The notes: a model not told the origin generated them from the letters alone. 64,000 bases of DNA from Marinomonas algicola (GCF_014805825.1 NZ_CP061941.1:1674001-1738000); one strand, 5' to 3'; shown: positions 33,338-42,985, counted from the first letter of the stretch. Made by a program: numbers and translations.

Positions 33338-33366
33338 TTGAGCTCTTTGGATGTCGCCGCTATAGT
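33338..33366 (+). promoter_or_regulatory. Putative promoter of amiB
   Basis: TTGAGC (33338-33343), 17 nt, then TATAGT (33361-33366), placed 29 nt before the amiB ATG. It lies between tsaE and amiB, so amiB can be made independently of tsaE. Confidence 0.5.
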
Positions 33367-33395
33367 GAATGTATTATTAACTCTAGCTGTATGAT

Positions 33396-34736
33396 ATGAA
33401 TGTAGATTTTAGTTTCACAACACCGTTTTATGTGTTTTTTTGTTTTGTCGGTTTTCTTTTTAGTGGAGAGTCTTTTGCCGTCGAGGTAAAAGACATTCGT
33501 ATAGCACAACAAGAAGGAGAAACTCGGCTTGTTTTTGAGTTAGATAAGTCGACAGATCATCGTTTATTTTCATTGTCTAATCCAGATCGTGTTGTTTTGG
33601 ATATCTCGGGATCTACCTTTCCGGCCTCTTCTCAAGAGGCGTTAAAATCACTGCCTTCTGGCGTATTAAAGAAAGTACGTTTTGCGCAACGTGACAATGG
33701 AACGCGTTTTGTCTTAGATTTATCTAAAGCAGTAAAGTCTAAAAGCTCTACTTTGTCTGCTTCGGGGAAGTTTGGCCCTCGGATATTGGTTGAGCTGGAG
33801 TATGGTCCGACTAAGAAAGCGCCCCCTGTTGTGTCGAAAAGCTTATCAAGTTTAGCGGCTATAAAAAGAGATGTCGTGATAGTTATTGATGCTGGTCACG
33901 GAGGCAAGGACCCTGGTGCAATTGGCAAATATAAGGTGCGTGAAAAAGATATCGTGCTTTCAATTGCGAAAGAATTGGCGAAAAATCTCTCTGCCCTGGA
34001 GGGTTTTAAGCCGGTTCTAACGCGTTCGTCGGATGTCTATTTGCCTTTGCGGGATCGATCTCAGGTAGCGCGTAATGCGAATGCGGATTTATTGATTTCT
34101 ATTCATGCAGATGCATTTACTAAATCAAGCGCTAGAGGGGCTTCTGTTTGGGCGCTGTCTTTGAGCGGTAAAACTAGTGAAATGGGTCGCTGGTTGGCAG
34201 AGCAGGAACAGTCTTCCGAGTTGGTGGGAGGGATTTCACTTGATGATAAAGATCAATTATTGGCTGAAGTGCTTTTGGATATGTCGATGAATTCAACCAT
34301 TCAGTTTAGTTTAAATATCGGTTCGAGTGTGTTGGGTGAAATGGGGCGTGTGGCAAAATTACATAAAAGCACTGTGCAGCAAGCAGGGTTCGTGGTTTTA
34401 AAATCTCCCGATATTCCGTCTATTTTAATTGAAACGGGCTTTGTATCCAATGCGACCGAAGCGAAGAATTTAGGTAGTTATGCATACCGTAAAAAATTAG
34501 CATCTGCTATTGCTAAAGGGGTGAAAGCCTCCTTTATGAAAAACCCTCCAGAAGGAACGTTACTTGCCTGGAAGCAAAATCAGACGAGATCCACTATATA
34601 TACTGTCACTAAGGGAGACACGCTTTCTGAAATTGCAAAGAAAAACAGTGTTTCTTTGAGTCGATTAAGAGGGGTTAATAGCCTCAAAAATGATGTTATT
34701 TGGATTGGCCAAAAACTTCGTATCCCGTCTAGTTAA
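33396..34736 (+). CDS. amiB: AmiB-type N-acetylmuramoyl-L-alanine amidase with LysM
   Basis: 446 residues: signal peptide (about 8-27, FSGESFA), an AMIN domain (about 28-135) that targets septal peptidoglycan, an Amidase_3 catalytic domain (about 163-375) with the zinc ligands in DAGHGGKDPGAIG and SIHADAF and the Glu in ILIETGFVSN, and one LysM domain at the end (YTVTKGDTLSEIAKKN). It splits septal peptidoglycan so daughter cells separate; the enzyme usually needs an EnvC/NlpD-type LytM activator, not present here. The LysM is typical of Pseudomonas-type AmiB. Confidence 0.95.
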   Translation: MNVDFSFTTPFYVFFCFVGFLFSGESFAVEVKDIRIAQQEGETRLVFELDKSTDHRLFSLSNPDRVVLDISGSTFPASSQEALKSLPSGVLKKVRFAQRDNGTRFVLDLSKAVKSKSSTLSASGKFGPRILVELEYGPTKKAPPVVSKSLSSLAAIKRDVVIVIDAGHGGKDPGAIGKYKVREKDIVLSIAKELAKNLSALEGFKPVLTRSSDVYLPLRDRSQVARNANADLLISIHADAFTKSSARGASVWALSLSGKTSEMGRWLAEQEQSSELVGGISLDDKDQLLAEVLLDMSMNSTIQFSLNIGSSVLGEMGRVAKLHKSTVQQAGFVVLKSPDIPSILIETGFVSNATEAKNLGSYAYRKKLASAIAKGVKASFMKNPPEGTLLAWKQNQTRSTIYTVTKGDTLSEIAKKNSVSLSRLRGVNSLKNDVIWIGQKLRIPSS

Positions 34737-34771
34737 ATTATCAAGCTGTTCATATTGTTATAGGTTTTTAT

Positions 34772-36697
34772 ATGCAAAGAATACACCTTCTGAGCCCAAG
34801 GCTTGCTAACCAAATTGCGGCGGGAGAGGTTGTAGAGCGTCCAGCCTCGGTCGTGAAAGAATTGTTGGAAAATAGTTTGGATGCAGGTGCCACTCAGCTT
34901 GATATAGAGGTTGAGCAAGGTGGTGTTCGCCAAATAAAAATTCGTGACAATGGCGTTGGTATTGAAAAAGAGGATTTGGCGTTGGCCTTAAGTCGCCATG
35001 CTACGAGTAAAATTTTGACCTTGGATGATCTTGAGTCGGTAAGGACGCTTGGTTTTAGGGGGGAAGCATTAGCGAGTATAAGTTCTGTATCAAGGTTGCT
35101 TTTAACCTCTAAGTTTGCTGATAGTGATGAGGCGTGGAGGGTTGAGGCTGAAGGTAAAGATATGGCGACCGCGGTTAAGCCAGCTTCTCATTTACCAGGT
35201 ACGACAATAGAGGTAAGGGATTTATTTTTCAACACACCTGCAAGACGGAAATTTTTAAGAACGGAAAAAACGGAATTTTCTCATTTAGAAGAAGTGGTTA
35301 AACGGCTGGCTTTAAGTCGTTACGATGTTGGTTTTCGGTTAAGCAATAATGGTAAGCAAGTGTATGATTTACGAGCCGTCGCTGATCAAATGAGTGCAGA
35401 GCATAGGCTTGCTTCATTGTTGGGTAAAAAATTTATCGAAAATGCATTAACATTAGATGTTGAGGCGGCTGGGTTAAGGCTTTGGGGATGGATAGGTTTG
35501 CCTACTTTTTCAAGGTCTCAGGCTGATTTGCAATACTTTTTTGTAAACGGTCGTGTGGTGAAAGATAAATTAGTCGCTCATGCGGTGCGTCAGGCGTATC
35601 GTGATGTACTTTATAATGGTCGTCATCCAACGTTTGTACTTTATTTGGAGTTAGATCCTGCGACAGTGGATGTTAATGTTCATCCAACAAAGCATGAAGT
35701 TCGTTTTAGGGATGGCCGTTTAGTGCATGACTTCTTGTTTAGCAAAATTCATAAGGTACTAGCCGATGTGCGTCCCGAGTCTGACGGGGGAGGTGCTCAG
35801 GTTGAGCTTAATGCAAGCCAGGCTGTGCCACTTGTGAGTGATATAAGAGAGCAGTCTAATTTGTCACTGCATCCACAATCTTCGCCTGAACTGTCTTCAT
35901 CAGATAGTGTGAGTTCTGAGCTTGGTTCAGTGTTTGATAAGACTTGGGTTAATCCTAGTGAGGTAAAAAACCAGCTTTCAGCCGTTAGTGATTTGACCCA
36001 ATTTGCTGGTGCTGTGGGTGGTATAAATACGGCTCATGAGTATGTCAATCCAGAAACTGGTGAAATTAGTGCATCTGTCAATGCAAATAAAATCAGTGAG
36101 GGAGTATCCGTAATCCCGCCTTTGGGTTTTGCCGTGGCTCAGCTTCATGGTGTGTATATTTTGTCTGAAAGTGCTTCTGGGCTTATTGTTGTTGATATGC
36201 ATGCAGCGCACGAGCGAATACTTTATGAGCGTATGAAAAATGCGTTTTATCAAAACTCAATTGTTTCTCAGCCATTATTGGTGCCTATAAATGTGTCTGT
36301 TTCTCAAAGTGAGGCGGATATAGTTGAAAGTGATGGTGCTGTTTTTCGGCGATTCGGCTTTGTTGTTGAGCGAACTGGTCTTGAAAGTGTTATGGTTCGA
36401 GAGGTGCCTGTCGTGTTGATTCAGTCAAATATTGAGAGTCTTGTGAGAGATGTGATTAGTGATTTAAATGAAAATGGTGGATCGGACCTGTTAGAAGCGA
36501 GAGCGAATGAACTAATGTCATCCATGGCGTGTCATGGGTCGGTAAGGGCAAACAGAAAGTTAACAGTTACCGAGATGAATAGCTTGCTACGCGATATGGA
36601 GATTACGGAGCGAAGTGGACAGTGTAATCATGGGCGTCCTACTTGGACTCAGTTGAGTATGTCTGACTTAGATAGATTGTTTTTGCGAGGTCGTTAG
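34772..36697 (+). CDS. mutL: MutL, mismatch-repair protein of the endonuclease type
   Basis: 641 residues: an N-terminal GHKL ATPase (LLENSLDAGATQ, DNGVGI, GFRGEAL) and a C-terminal dimerisation domain. Residues 475-486 read DMHAAHERILYE, which fits the endonuclease pattern D-x-HA-x2-E-x4-E. The later ACHGSV and CNHGRPTW motifs also belong to metal-binding endonuclease MutL proteins. E. coli MutL lacks these. The protein should therefore nick DNA itself, consistent with organisms lacking MutH and Dam. The stop overlaps the miaA GTG by one base. Confidence 0.95.
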   Translation: MQRIHLLSPRLANQIAAGEVVERPASVVKELLENSLDAGATQLDIEVEQGGVRQIKIRDNGVGIEKEDLALALSRHATSKILTLDDLESVRTLGFRGEALASISSVSRLLLTSKFADSDEAWRVEAEGKDMATAVKPASHLPGTTIEVRDLFFNTPARRKFLRTEKTEFSHLEEVVKRLALSRYDVGFRLSNNGKQVYDLRAVADQMSAEHRLASLLGKKFIENALTLDVEAAGLRLWGWIGLPTFSRSQADLQYFFVNGRVVKDKLVAHAVRQAYRDVLYNGRHPTFVLYLELDPATVDVNVHPTKHEVRFRDGRLVHDFLFSKIHKVLADVRPESDGGGAQVELNASQAVPLVSDIREQSNLSLHPQSSPELSSSDSVSSELGSVFDKTWVNPSEVKNQLSAVSDLTQFAGAVGGINTAHEYVNPETGEISASVNANKISEGVSVIPPLGFAVAQLHGVYILSESASGLIVVDMHAAHERILYERMKNAFYQNSIVSQPLLVPINVSVSQSEADIVESDGAVFRRFGFVVERTGLESVMVREVPVVLIQSNIESLVRDVISDLNENGGSDLLEARANELMSSMACHGSVRANRKLTVTEMNSLLRDMEITERSGQCNHGRPTWTQLSMSDLDRLFLRGR

Positions 36698-37629
36698 TGA
36701 AAAAGCCTGTTGTTGTTTGTTTGATGGGGCCAACAGCCTCCGGTAAAACGGGTCTTGCTGTGGAGCTCGTACGAAATCATAATTGTTCTATCATTAGTGT
36801 TGATTCTGCCCTGGTGTATCGCGGAATGGATATAGGTACAGCTAAGCCAGACGCTGAAATGTTAAAGGTAGCACCTCATCGCCTTATCGATATTATTGAT
36901 CCGAGCGAGTCTTACTCGGCAGCGGACTTTTTGGCTGATGTTAAGGGTGAAGTGGCCGACGTTGTATCTGAAGGTAGAGTTCCTCTTCTTGTTGGTGGGA
37001 CTATGATGTATTTCAATGCCTTGAAAAAGGGGTTGGCAGTCATGCCTCAGGCCAGTCAAGAGGTTAGGCAAAAAATTGAAGAGGACGCAAGGTGTCGTGG
37101 TTGGGAAGGTGTTCACTCGGATTTGGCTAAAATTGACCCTGTTTCGGCATCAAGGATTCATCCTAATGACCCTCAACGATTGCAGCGAGCTTTGGAGGTC
37201 TTTCTTATTAGTGGTAAAACGATGACTGAATTTTGGGCTGAACAGGCTAGGCAAACTTTACCATTTGACATGATTGATATTGCGGTTATGCCTCAGGAGC
37301 GAAGCGTTCTCCATGGGCGTATAAAAGAGCGTTTTGATATCATGATGCGAGAAGGTTTTCTCGATGAAGTTGCAATGTTGCGTGCTCGGGGGGACTTGCA
37401 TATTGACTTGCCATCGATACGGTGTGTCGGGTATAGGCAGTTATGGCAGTATTTAGATGGGCAAGATTCTCTAATTGATGCTATAGATAAAGGGGTAATT
37501 GCAACTAGGCAATTGGCGAAACGTCAAATTACTTGGTTGAGAGGATGGGAAAATCTTCAAGTGTTTGATAGTTTATCGAAAGATCTTGCTGGTGAGGCCT
37601 TGAAATACATCGAAAGCAGGATTATATAG
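36697..37629 (+). CDS. miaA: MiaA, tRNA dimethylallyltransferase
   Basis: 310 residues: P-loop GPTASGKTGL, SVDSALVYRGMDIGTAKP and the LVGGTMMYFNALKKGL motif. It adds dimethylallyl to A37 of tRNAs reading UNN codons. GTG start overlapping the mutL stop. hfq follows after a 97-nt gap that carries its own -10. Confidence 0.97.
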   Translation: MKKPVVVCLMGPTASGKTGLAVELVRNHNCSIISVDSALVYRGMDIGTAKPDAEMLKVAPHRLIDIIDPSESYSAADFLADVKGEVADVVSEGRVPLLVGGTMMYFNALKKGLAVMPQASQEVRQKIEEDARCRGWEGVHSDLAKIDPVSASRIHPNDPQRLQRALEVFLISGKTMTEFWAEQARQTLPFDMIDIAVMPQERSVLHGRIKERFDIMMREGFLDEVAMLRARGDLHIDLPSIRCVGYRQLWQYLDGQDSLIDAIDKGVIATRQLAKRQITWLRGWENLQVFDSLSKDLAGEALKYIESRII

Positions 37630-37658
37630 GGAAATAGAAAAAGAAATCGTGTACTATC

Positions 37659-37664
37659 TATAAT
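37659..37664 (+). promoter_or_regulatory. -10 box of an hfq promoter
   Basis: A perfect TATAAT lies 62 nt before the hfq ATG in the gap after miaA. The -35 region (TAGAAA) is weak. An hfq-proximal promoter inside the mutL-miaA-hfq-hflX cluster is known in E. coli, which supports it. Confidence 0.4.
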
Positions 37665-37726
37665 ATTGTTTTAATGGGTAAATAATTTTTTTTTGCCTGT
37701 ATTTTTGCTTATTTAAGGAGATTCAA

Positions 37727-37972
37727 ATGTCAAAAGGGCAATCACTACAAGACCCTTATCTTAACGTTCTACGTAAAGAAAGAGTACCTGTTTCTATTTT
37801 CTTGGTGAATGGAATTAAATTACAAGGTCAAATTGAGTCTTTTGATCAATTTGTGATTTTGTTAAAAAACACAGTAAGTCAAATGGTGTATAAGCATGCC
37901 ATTTCCACTGTTGTTCCATCTCGTACAATTCGTATCCCGTCTCCTGATTCTCCAGAAGACGCAATTGAATAG
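37727..37972 (+). CDS. hfq: Hfq, RNA chaperone
   Basis: 81 residues. Sm1 motif with Q8/DPYLN at the N terminus (QSLQDPYLNVLRKERVPVSIFLVNGIKLQG, recognised in parts) and the Sm2 motif YKHAISTVVPSR. It forms the hexamer that pairs small RNAs with mRNAs. AAGGAG is 6 nt before the ATG. The C-terminal tail is short and acidic, as in many marine relatives. Confidence 0.98.
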   Translation: MSKGQSLQDPYLNVLRKERVPVSIFLVNGIKLQGQIESFDQFVILLKNTVSQMVYKHAISTVVPSRTIRIPSPDSPEDAIE

Positions 37973-38006
37973 CCTGCTTATTAAGGGCTAGTATAGGAAG
38001 ATTAAT

Positions 38007-39293
38007 TTGTTTTTCGAACGCCCAGATAGTGGTGATCTAGCTGTTTTGGTTCATATAGACTTCAATGATCCATTGAATTCGTATGGACCAGAAGAGTGTG
38101 TGGAACTTGCAATATCAGCTGGTGCTGATCCTGTTGCTGTTGTGACGGGTTCTCGTCAGAAGCCAGACCCTAGGTATTTTGTTGGTACTGGTAAGCTTGA
38201 TGAAATCATGGACATTGTTGTTCGTGAAGAAGCGCAGGTCGTGATTTTTGATCACTCATTAACGCCGTCCCAAGAGCGTAATCTTGAAGGATTTCTTAAT
38301 TGTCGAGTTCTTGATAGAACTGGACTGATATTGGATATATTTGCACAGCGTGCACGTACGCATGAAGGTAAGCTTCAGGTTGAGCTTGCCCAATTACAGC
38401 ATCTATCCACTCGTTTGATTCGAGGTTGGACGCATTTAGAGCGTCAGGGTAGTGTTGGCAATAGGGGGCCAGGTGAAACACAGCTTGAGACCGATAGACG
38501 TTTAATTCGAGAGCGAATTAAAGCCATACAGAAGCGTCTAGAAAAAGTTAATGTCCAGCGGGATCAAAGTCGTCGCGCTCGTACTCGATCTGCTACACCA
38601 ACGGTATCTTTAGTTGGCTATACCAACGCAGGCAAATCGACTTTGTTTAATCGTGCTACGGGTGCTGAGGTCTTTGCTGCGGACCAATTGTTCGCCACGC
38701 TGGATCCTACACTTAGGCGTTTAGATATGCCTGAAATTGGTTCGATTGTTCTGGCGGATACGGTCGGTTTTATTCGTCAGCTGCCTCATCGTTTGGTAAA
38801 AGCGTTTCAGGCGACATTAAAAGAGTCCTCGGAAGCGGATTTATTGCTTCATGTGGTTGATGCAAGCGATCTGTCTCGTGATGAAAATATTCAGCACGTT
38901 AATGATGTGTTGCGTGAAATTGAGGCTTATGAAATACCTACTTTGGTGGTATTCAATAAGATAGATGCGTTGTCAAATGTTGCTGCAAGAATCGATCGTG
39001 ATGAGGATGGTAAGCCTTATCGTGTATGGTTGTCTGCAAAAACAGGCGAGGGTATATCTTTATTAAAGGCGGCAATCTCAGAGTTGCTTGGCGAAGATAT
39101 TATTCAGGATGTATTGGTTTTGCCAAATAATTCTGGTCGCTTTAGAGCTATGATGTTTGAGCAAGGTGCCGTGATTTCTGAAGATTATGATGAGGATGGT
39201 CGCTCTATTTTAAATGTCCGTCTGCCTAAAAAAGATTTTTTACAGATTTTAGCTAAAACAGGTTTAAGTGAAGAGCAGTTGCATGCTGCTTAG
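38007..39293 (+). CDS. hflX: HflX, ribosome-associated GTPase
   Basis: 428 residues: an N-terminal nucleotide-binding domain (about 1-180) with a helical linker, and a G domain with VGYTNAGKSTLFN (G1), DTVGFIRQLP (G3) and NKID (G4). It splits stalled or heat-damaged 70S ribosomes. The TTG at 38007 follows AGGAAG and gives the family N terminus FFERP. It is 34 nt behind hfq. Confidence 0.96.
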   Translation: MFFERPDSGDLAVLVHIDFNDPLNSYGPEECVELAISAGADPVAVVTGSRQKPDPRYFVGTGKLDEIMDIVVREEAQVVIFDHSLTPSQERNLEGFLNCRVLDRTGLILDIFAQRARTHEGKLQVELAQLQHLSTRLIRGWTHLERQGSVGNRGPGETQLETDRRLIRERIKAIQKRLEKVNVQRDQSRRARTRSATPTVSLVGYTNAGKSTLFNRATGAEVFAADQLFATLDPTLRRLDMPEIGSIVLADTVGFIRQLPHRLVKAFQATLKESSEADLLLHVVDASDLSRDENIQHVNDVLREIEAYEIPTLVVFNKIDALSNVAARIDRDEDGKPYRVWLSAKTGEGISLLKAAISELLGEDIIQDVLVLPNNSGRFRAMMFEQGAVISEDYDEDGRSILNVRLPKKDFLQILAKTGLSEEQLHAA

Positions 39294-39333
39294 TTTTATG
39301 TAGATTTTTTTTGAATGATAATGGAGAGGCTTT

Positions 39334-40578
39334 ATGGCCTGGAATGAACCGGGTAATAATGACAAAGACCCTTGGAACTCTGATAAAGATCGAAATACAA
39401 GTGGTCAGTCTGATACTGATAAAAACAATGATTCTCCCAATAATGATCCTTGGGGGAGAGATAAGCGTAACGAACAAGGGCCGCCAGATTTGGATGAGGC
39501 TTTTGGTAAGTTAATGGAGATGCTTGGCGTCAAAAAAGGGGGGCGCAGCGGCGGCTCCGGTGGCGGCGGCAATCTATCAAATAAATTTGGCGGTAGTCTT
39601 GTTGCAATTGTATTGATAGGTATTTTAGGGCTTTGGGGGGCGGCTGGTGTTTATCAGGTGGATCAACAAGAGCGCGGGGTTGTGTTGAGGCTTGGTAAGT
39701 ATTATGAAACAGTGATGCCGGGTCTTCATTGGAATCCGCCTATGATCGATTCTGTTAGCAAGGTAAATGTGACCAAAGTTCGCTCACATGACCACAAGGC
39801 GTTAATGTTAACGGTTGATGAGGCAATAGTAGAGGTGGGTGTGTCTGTGCAGTATTCTGTTCAGGAGCCTAAAAACTACTTGCTAAATGTTCGTAATCCA
39901 GAGGAGAGCTTGGCTCAAGCCGTCGAGAGTGCCTTGAGGCATGTTGTTGGTAGTTCGCAAATGGACCAAATATTGACAGAGGGTCGTGAGTTGTTGGCGG
40001 ATGATGTCAAACTTAGATTGCAGAATTACATAAATGTATACGGTACTGGTTTATTGATTTCTAAGGTTAACGTTGAAAATACTCAAGCGCCTACTCAGGT
40101 TCAAGAGGCATTTGATGACGTAATCAAGGCGAAAGAAGATGAGCAGCGAGTTCGTAATGAAGCTGAGTCTTATGCTAATGGTATTATTCCAGAAGCTCGA
40201 GGTCGTGCGCAGCGTATTCGAGAGGAAGCGGAAGCGTATCGTTCAGAAATTGTTGCTAGGGCGTCTGGTCAGGCAGATCGTTTTGATCGTATGTATCAAG
40301 AATATATAAAAGCACCTGAAGTAACGAAAAGACGTTTATATATAGAAACTATCGAAGATGTTTATTCTAAATCGAGTAAAGTTGTTGTCGATGTTGATGG
40401 TGGAAATAACATGATGTATCTGCCACTGGATAAGATAATGGAGAATAAAGCGACAATGAAGTCGTCAGCTGCTTCAAGTTCTGTTTTGCCTTCTAATAGT
40501 ATTGGTAATATAACCGATCAGGTCATTGAAGAAATTCGTAAAAGACAAGGTGCAACGCGTAGAGAGGGCCGAAATTAA
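39334..40578 (+). CDS. hflK: HflK, FtsH-regulating band-7 protein
   Basis: 414 residues: a long disordered, Asp/Asn/Gly-rich cytoplasmic N terminus (about 1-85, with a Gly-Ser tract), one membrane helix (about 90-110), an SPFH/band-7 domain (about 118-300) and a coiled-coil tail. HflK and HflC form a large periplasmic cage around the FtsH protease. ATG 40 nt after hflX. The TAATG junction with hflC indicates translational coupling. Confidence 0.96.
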   Translation: MAWNEPGNNDKDPWNSDKDRNTSGQSDTDKNNDSPNNDPWGRDKRNEQGPPDLDEAFGKLMEMLGVKKGGRSGGSGGGGNLSNKFGGSLVAIVLIGILGLWGAAGVYQVDQQERGVVLRLGKYYETVMPGLHWNPPMIDSVSKVNVTKVRSHDHKALMLTVDEAIVEVGVSVQYSVQEPKNYLLNVRNPEESLAQAVESALRHVVGSSQMDQILTEGRELLADDVKLRLQNYINVYGTGLLISKVNVENTQAPTQVQEAFDDVIKAKEDEQRVRNEAESYANGIIPEARGRAQRIREEAEAYRSEIVARASGQADRFDRMYQEYIKAPEVTKRRLYIETIEDVYSKSSKVVVDVDGGNNMMYLPLDKIMENKATMKSSAASSSVLPSNSIGNITDQVIEEIRKRQGATRREGRN

Positions 40579-41447
40579 TGAAAAATTTATCAGTATCTTT
40601 ACTGTTCATTGTCTTGCTTTTGGTTTTAGTGGCTTCTCAAACTCTTTACGTAGTTAAGGAAACTGAGCGTGCGGTTGTTCTAAAGTTTGGTGAGATAGTT
40701 GAAGACGATGTTCAGCCGGGGTTGCATTTTAAAATACCGGTCATGAATGAAGTGAAAAAATTTGATTCACGTATTCTAACAATGGATTCACGTCCTCAGC
40801 GTTACTTAACATTGGAGAAGAAGGCTGTTATTGTTGACTCGTATGTAAAATGGCGCATTGAGTCAGTATCCAAATTCTATACAGCAACTTCTGGTGATGA
40901 AGTTATTGCAAACCGGGTTTTGTCGTCGCGAGTGGATACAGGTTTAAGAAACCAGTTTGGTGAGCGAACCATGCATGAAGTGGTCTCTGGTGAGCGAGAC
41001 CTGTTGATGGATGAGCTTCGTGTCGGCTTGGATGATGTAGCAAAATCTGAACTTGGTATTACTATTGTTGATATTCGAGTTAAAAGAATCGATTTACCGC
41101 CAGATGTTAGTGAGTCTGTATATCAGCGTATGAGAACTGAGCGTGAGCGTGAAGCACGTGAACATAGATCAAAAGGTCTGGAGTTGGCTGAAGGTATTCG
41201 TGCTGATGCAGATAGACAGCAAGTTGTACTTGAATCTGAGGCGTATCGTGATTCAGAAATGATTCGTGGTGATGGTGATGCGACTGCTGCGGAAATTTAT
41301 TCTAAGGTATACACACAGGATCCGGAGTTTTACGAGTTCTACCGTAGTCTACAGGCTTATCGGACGAGTTTTAGCTCTCAGGGTGATGTTTTTGTAATAC
41401 AGCCTGACAGTGAGTTCTTTAAGTACCTAAATAATATTGAGCCGTAG
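40578..41447 (+). CDS. hflC: HflC, FtsH-regulating band-7 protein
   Basis: 289 residues: a signal-anchor (about 5-22), an SPFH domain (TERAVVLKFGEIV, RILTMDSRPQRYLTLEKK), and a coiled coil ending in the conserved EFYEFYRSLQAYR region. It partners HflK in the FtsH cage. Followed by a strong terminator 66 nt downstream. Confidence 0.96.
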   Translation: MKNLSVSLLFIVLLLVLVASQTLYVVKETERAVVLKFGEIVEDDVQPGLHFKIPVMNEVKKFDSRILTMDSRPQRYLTLEKKAVIVDSYVKWRIESVSKFYTATSGDEVIANRVLSSRVDTGLRNQFGERTMHEVVSGERDLLMDELRVGLDDVAKSELGITIVDIRVKRIDLPPDVSESVYQRMRTEREREAREHRSKGLELAEGIRADADRQQVVLESEAYRDSEMIRGDGDATAAEIYSKVYTQDPEFYEFYRSLQAYRTSFSSQGDVFVIQPDSEFFKYLNNIEP

Positions 41448-41513
41448 CTTTGTATATTTAGCCTGAATCCTGTTTGAAGTCTATTTGTTCAAATAGGAAA
41501 CATGGTATGATAG

Positions 41514-41541
41514 AAAAAACCGGGTAATTTCCCGGTTTTTT
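41514..41541 (+). terminator. Intrinsic terminator after hflKC
   Basis: ACCGGG and CCCGGT arms (within 41514-41524 and 41531-41541) surround TAATTT, with A's before and six T after. It ends the hflX-hflK-hflC transcript right before the DUF2065 gene. Confidence 0.88.
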
Positions 41542-41563
41542 CATGTTTAAAAAACGAGAATGT

Positions 41564-41761
41564 ATGCACGAACTGTTCCAGTCGCTACTTGTTGGCATTA
41601 GTTTATTATTGATTGTTGAGGGTGTGATGCCTTTCTTAATGCCTGATGTTTGGCGCAAAATAATGATCAAAGCTGTATCTAGTTCAAGTGTTAATCTGCG
41701 CATTTTAGGTGCTATGAGTATGTTTTTGGGATTGTTGTTGCTTTATATAGTACGAAGCTAA
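41564..41761 (+). CDS. DUF2065 small membrane protein
   Basis: 65 residues with two hydrophobic helices (about 5-22 and 43-62) and the DUF2065 pattern ISLLLIVEGVMPFLMPDVWRK. The function is unknown. In Pseudomonas the same small gene lies between hflC and hisZ. ATG 41564 is preferred over 41543, since the latter sits immediately at the terminator T-run. It is 12 nt before hisZ, so they are likely cotranscribed. Confidence 0.82.
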   Translation: MHELFQSLLVGISLLLIVEGVMPFLMPDVWRKIMIKAVSSSSVNLRILGAMSMFLGLLLLYIVRS

Positions 41762-41773
41762 GAGGAAAAACTA

Positions 41774-42952
41774 ATGACATTAGCTGATCGCTGGCTACTA
41801 CCTGATGGTGTTGATGAATCTTTGCCTGTTCAGGCTGGAAGGATTGAAAATTTAAGGCGAGCATTGCTCGATCTTCATCATTCTTGGGGTTATCAGTTAG
41901 TCATTCCGCCATTATTAGAGTATTTAGATTCTCTTTTAACCGGTGCCGGATCTGATCTAGATAACGAAACCTTCAAAGTGATTGATCAGTTGTCAGGTCG
42001 TATGATGGGTATTCGTGCCGATTTTACGTCTCAGGTGGCTAGAATTGACGCGCACTGTTTGAAAGGTGAGTCGATTCAAAGGTTGTGTTACTGTGGTAGT
42101 GTATTAAGAACGGTGCCATCCGGTTTGGATGGTACGCGTAGTCCGATTCAGCTTGGTGCTGAATTGTACGGACATGGCGGCGTAGAAAGCGATATCGAAA
42201 TCTTATCCTTAATGATAGAGACGCTTTCTGTTGTGGGGATAAGTGCGCCTGTTTTGGATTTGGGGCATGTGGATATCGTTAGGGATTTGATGGCCGTTTG
42301 TGATCTGACGGATTTTCAGCGTGATACAATCGCCGAATTCTATAAAACGAAAGACCTTCCGGAATTAAACCGTTTTGTTTCCTCTATTGATGTTTCTAAA
42401 GAGCAATCTGATTGGTTAAATGCGTTACCGCGCTTATGTGGGGATGCGTCGGTGCTTGAGAAAGCGGCTCTTGTCCTTAGTGGCGTTAGTGAGAAAACTG
42501 ATCTGGCCTTAAAAGAATTGTTGCTTGTCAAAGAGACTGTCTCCTTGCGTTTTCCCGATGTTCGTTTTCATTTCGATTTGAGTGATTTGGTTTCGTATAA
42601 TTACCATACTGGTTTGGTCTTTGCTGCTTATTTGCCTGGTTATGGTAATGCTATTGCTCGTGGTGGTCGATATAATAATATCGGTGAGGTTTTTGGGCGC
42701 TCCCGCCCTGCAACCGGTTTTAGCGCGGATCTTAAAACCTTAGTTATGCTGTCTGATGGTGAAGTAGAAAAACGTCCAGTTGTCCTAGCTCCGACAGAGA
42801 ATGATATTGCGTTGTGGGATGCCGTTTCAAAATTGAGGCGAGAAGGTTTTAAGGTTGTTCAAGCGCTAGAAGGTGAAATTCCTGCGGTTGATGTCGATTT
42901 TAAATTGATTTGTGTTAAAGGAGATTGGCAGACAATTGCTGCTGATCTGTAA
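41774..42952 (+). CDS. hisZ: HisZ, ATP phosphoribosyltransferase regulatory subunit
   Basis: 392 residues resembling the catalytic core of histidyl-tRNA synthetase, with motif-like segments (IPPLLEYLDS; ARGGRYNNIGEVFGRSRPATGFS) but no anticodon-binding domain. HisZ binds the short HisG (here at 3308), supplying histidine feedback. In Pseudomonas hisZ likewise sits before purA. AGAGGAA precedes the ATG. Confidence 0.95.
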   Translation: MTLADRWLLPDGVDESLPVQAGRIENLRRALLDLHHSWGYQLVIPPLLEYLDSLLTGAGSDLDNETFKVIDQLSGRMMGIRADFTSQVARIDAHCLKGESIQRLCYCGSVLRTVPSGLDGTRSPIQLGAELYGHGGVESDIEILSLMIETLSVVGISAPVLDLGHVDIVRDLMAVCDLTDFQRDTIAEFYKTKDLPELNRFVSSIDVSKEQSDWLNALPRLCGDASVLEKAALVLSGVSEKTDLALKELLLVKETVSLRFPDVRFHFDLSDLVSYNYHTGLVFAAYLPGYGNAIARGGRYNNIGEVFGRSRPATGFSADLKTLVMLSDGEVEKRPVVLAPTENDIALWDAVSKLRREGFKVVQALEGEIPAVDVDFKLICVKGDWQTIAADL

Positions 42953-42985
42953 AATTTCGTTAAAAATTAAATGAGACCTGAAATT

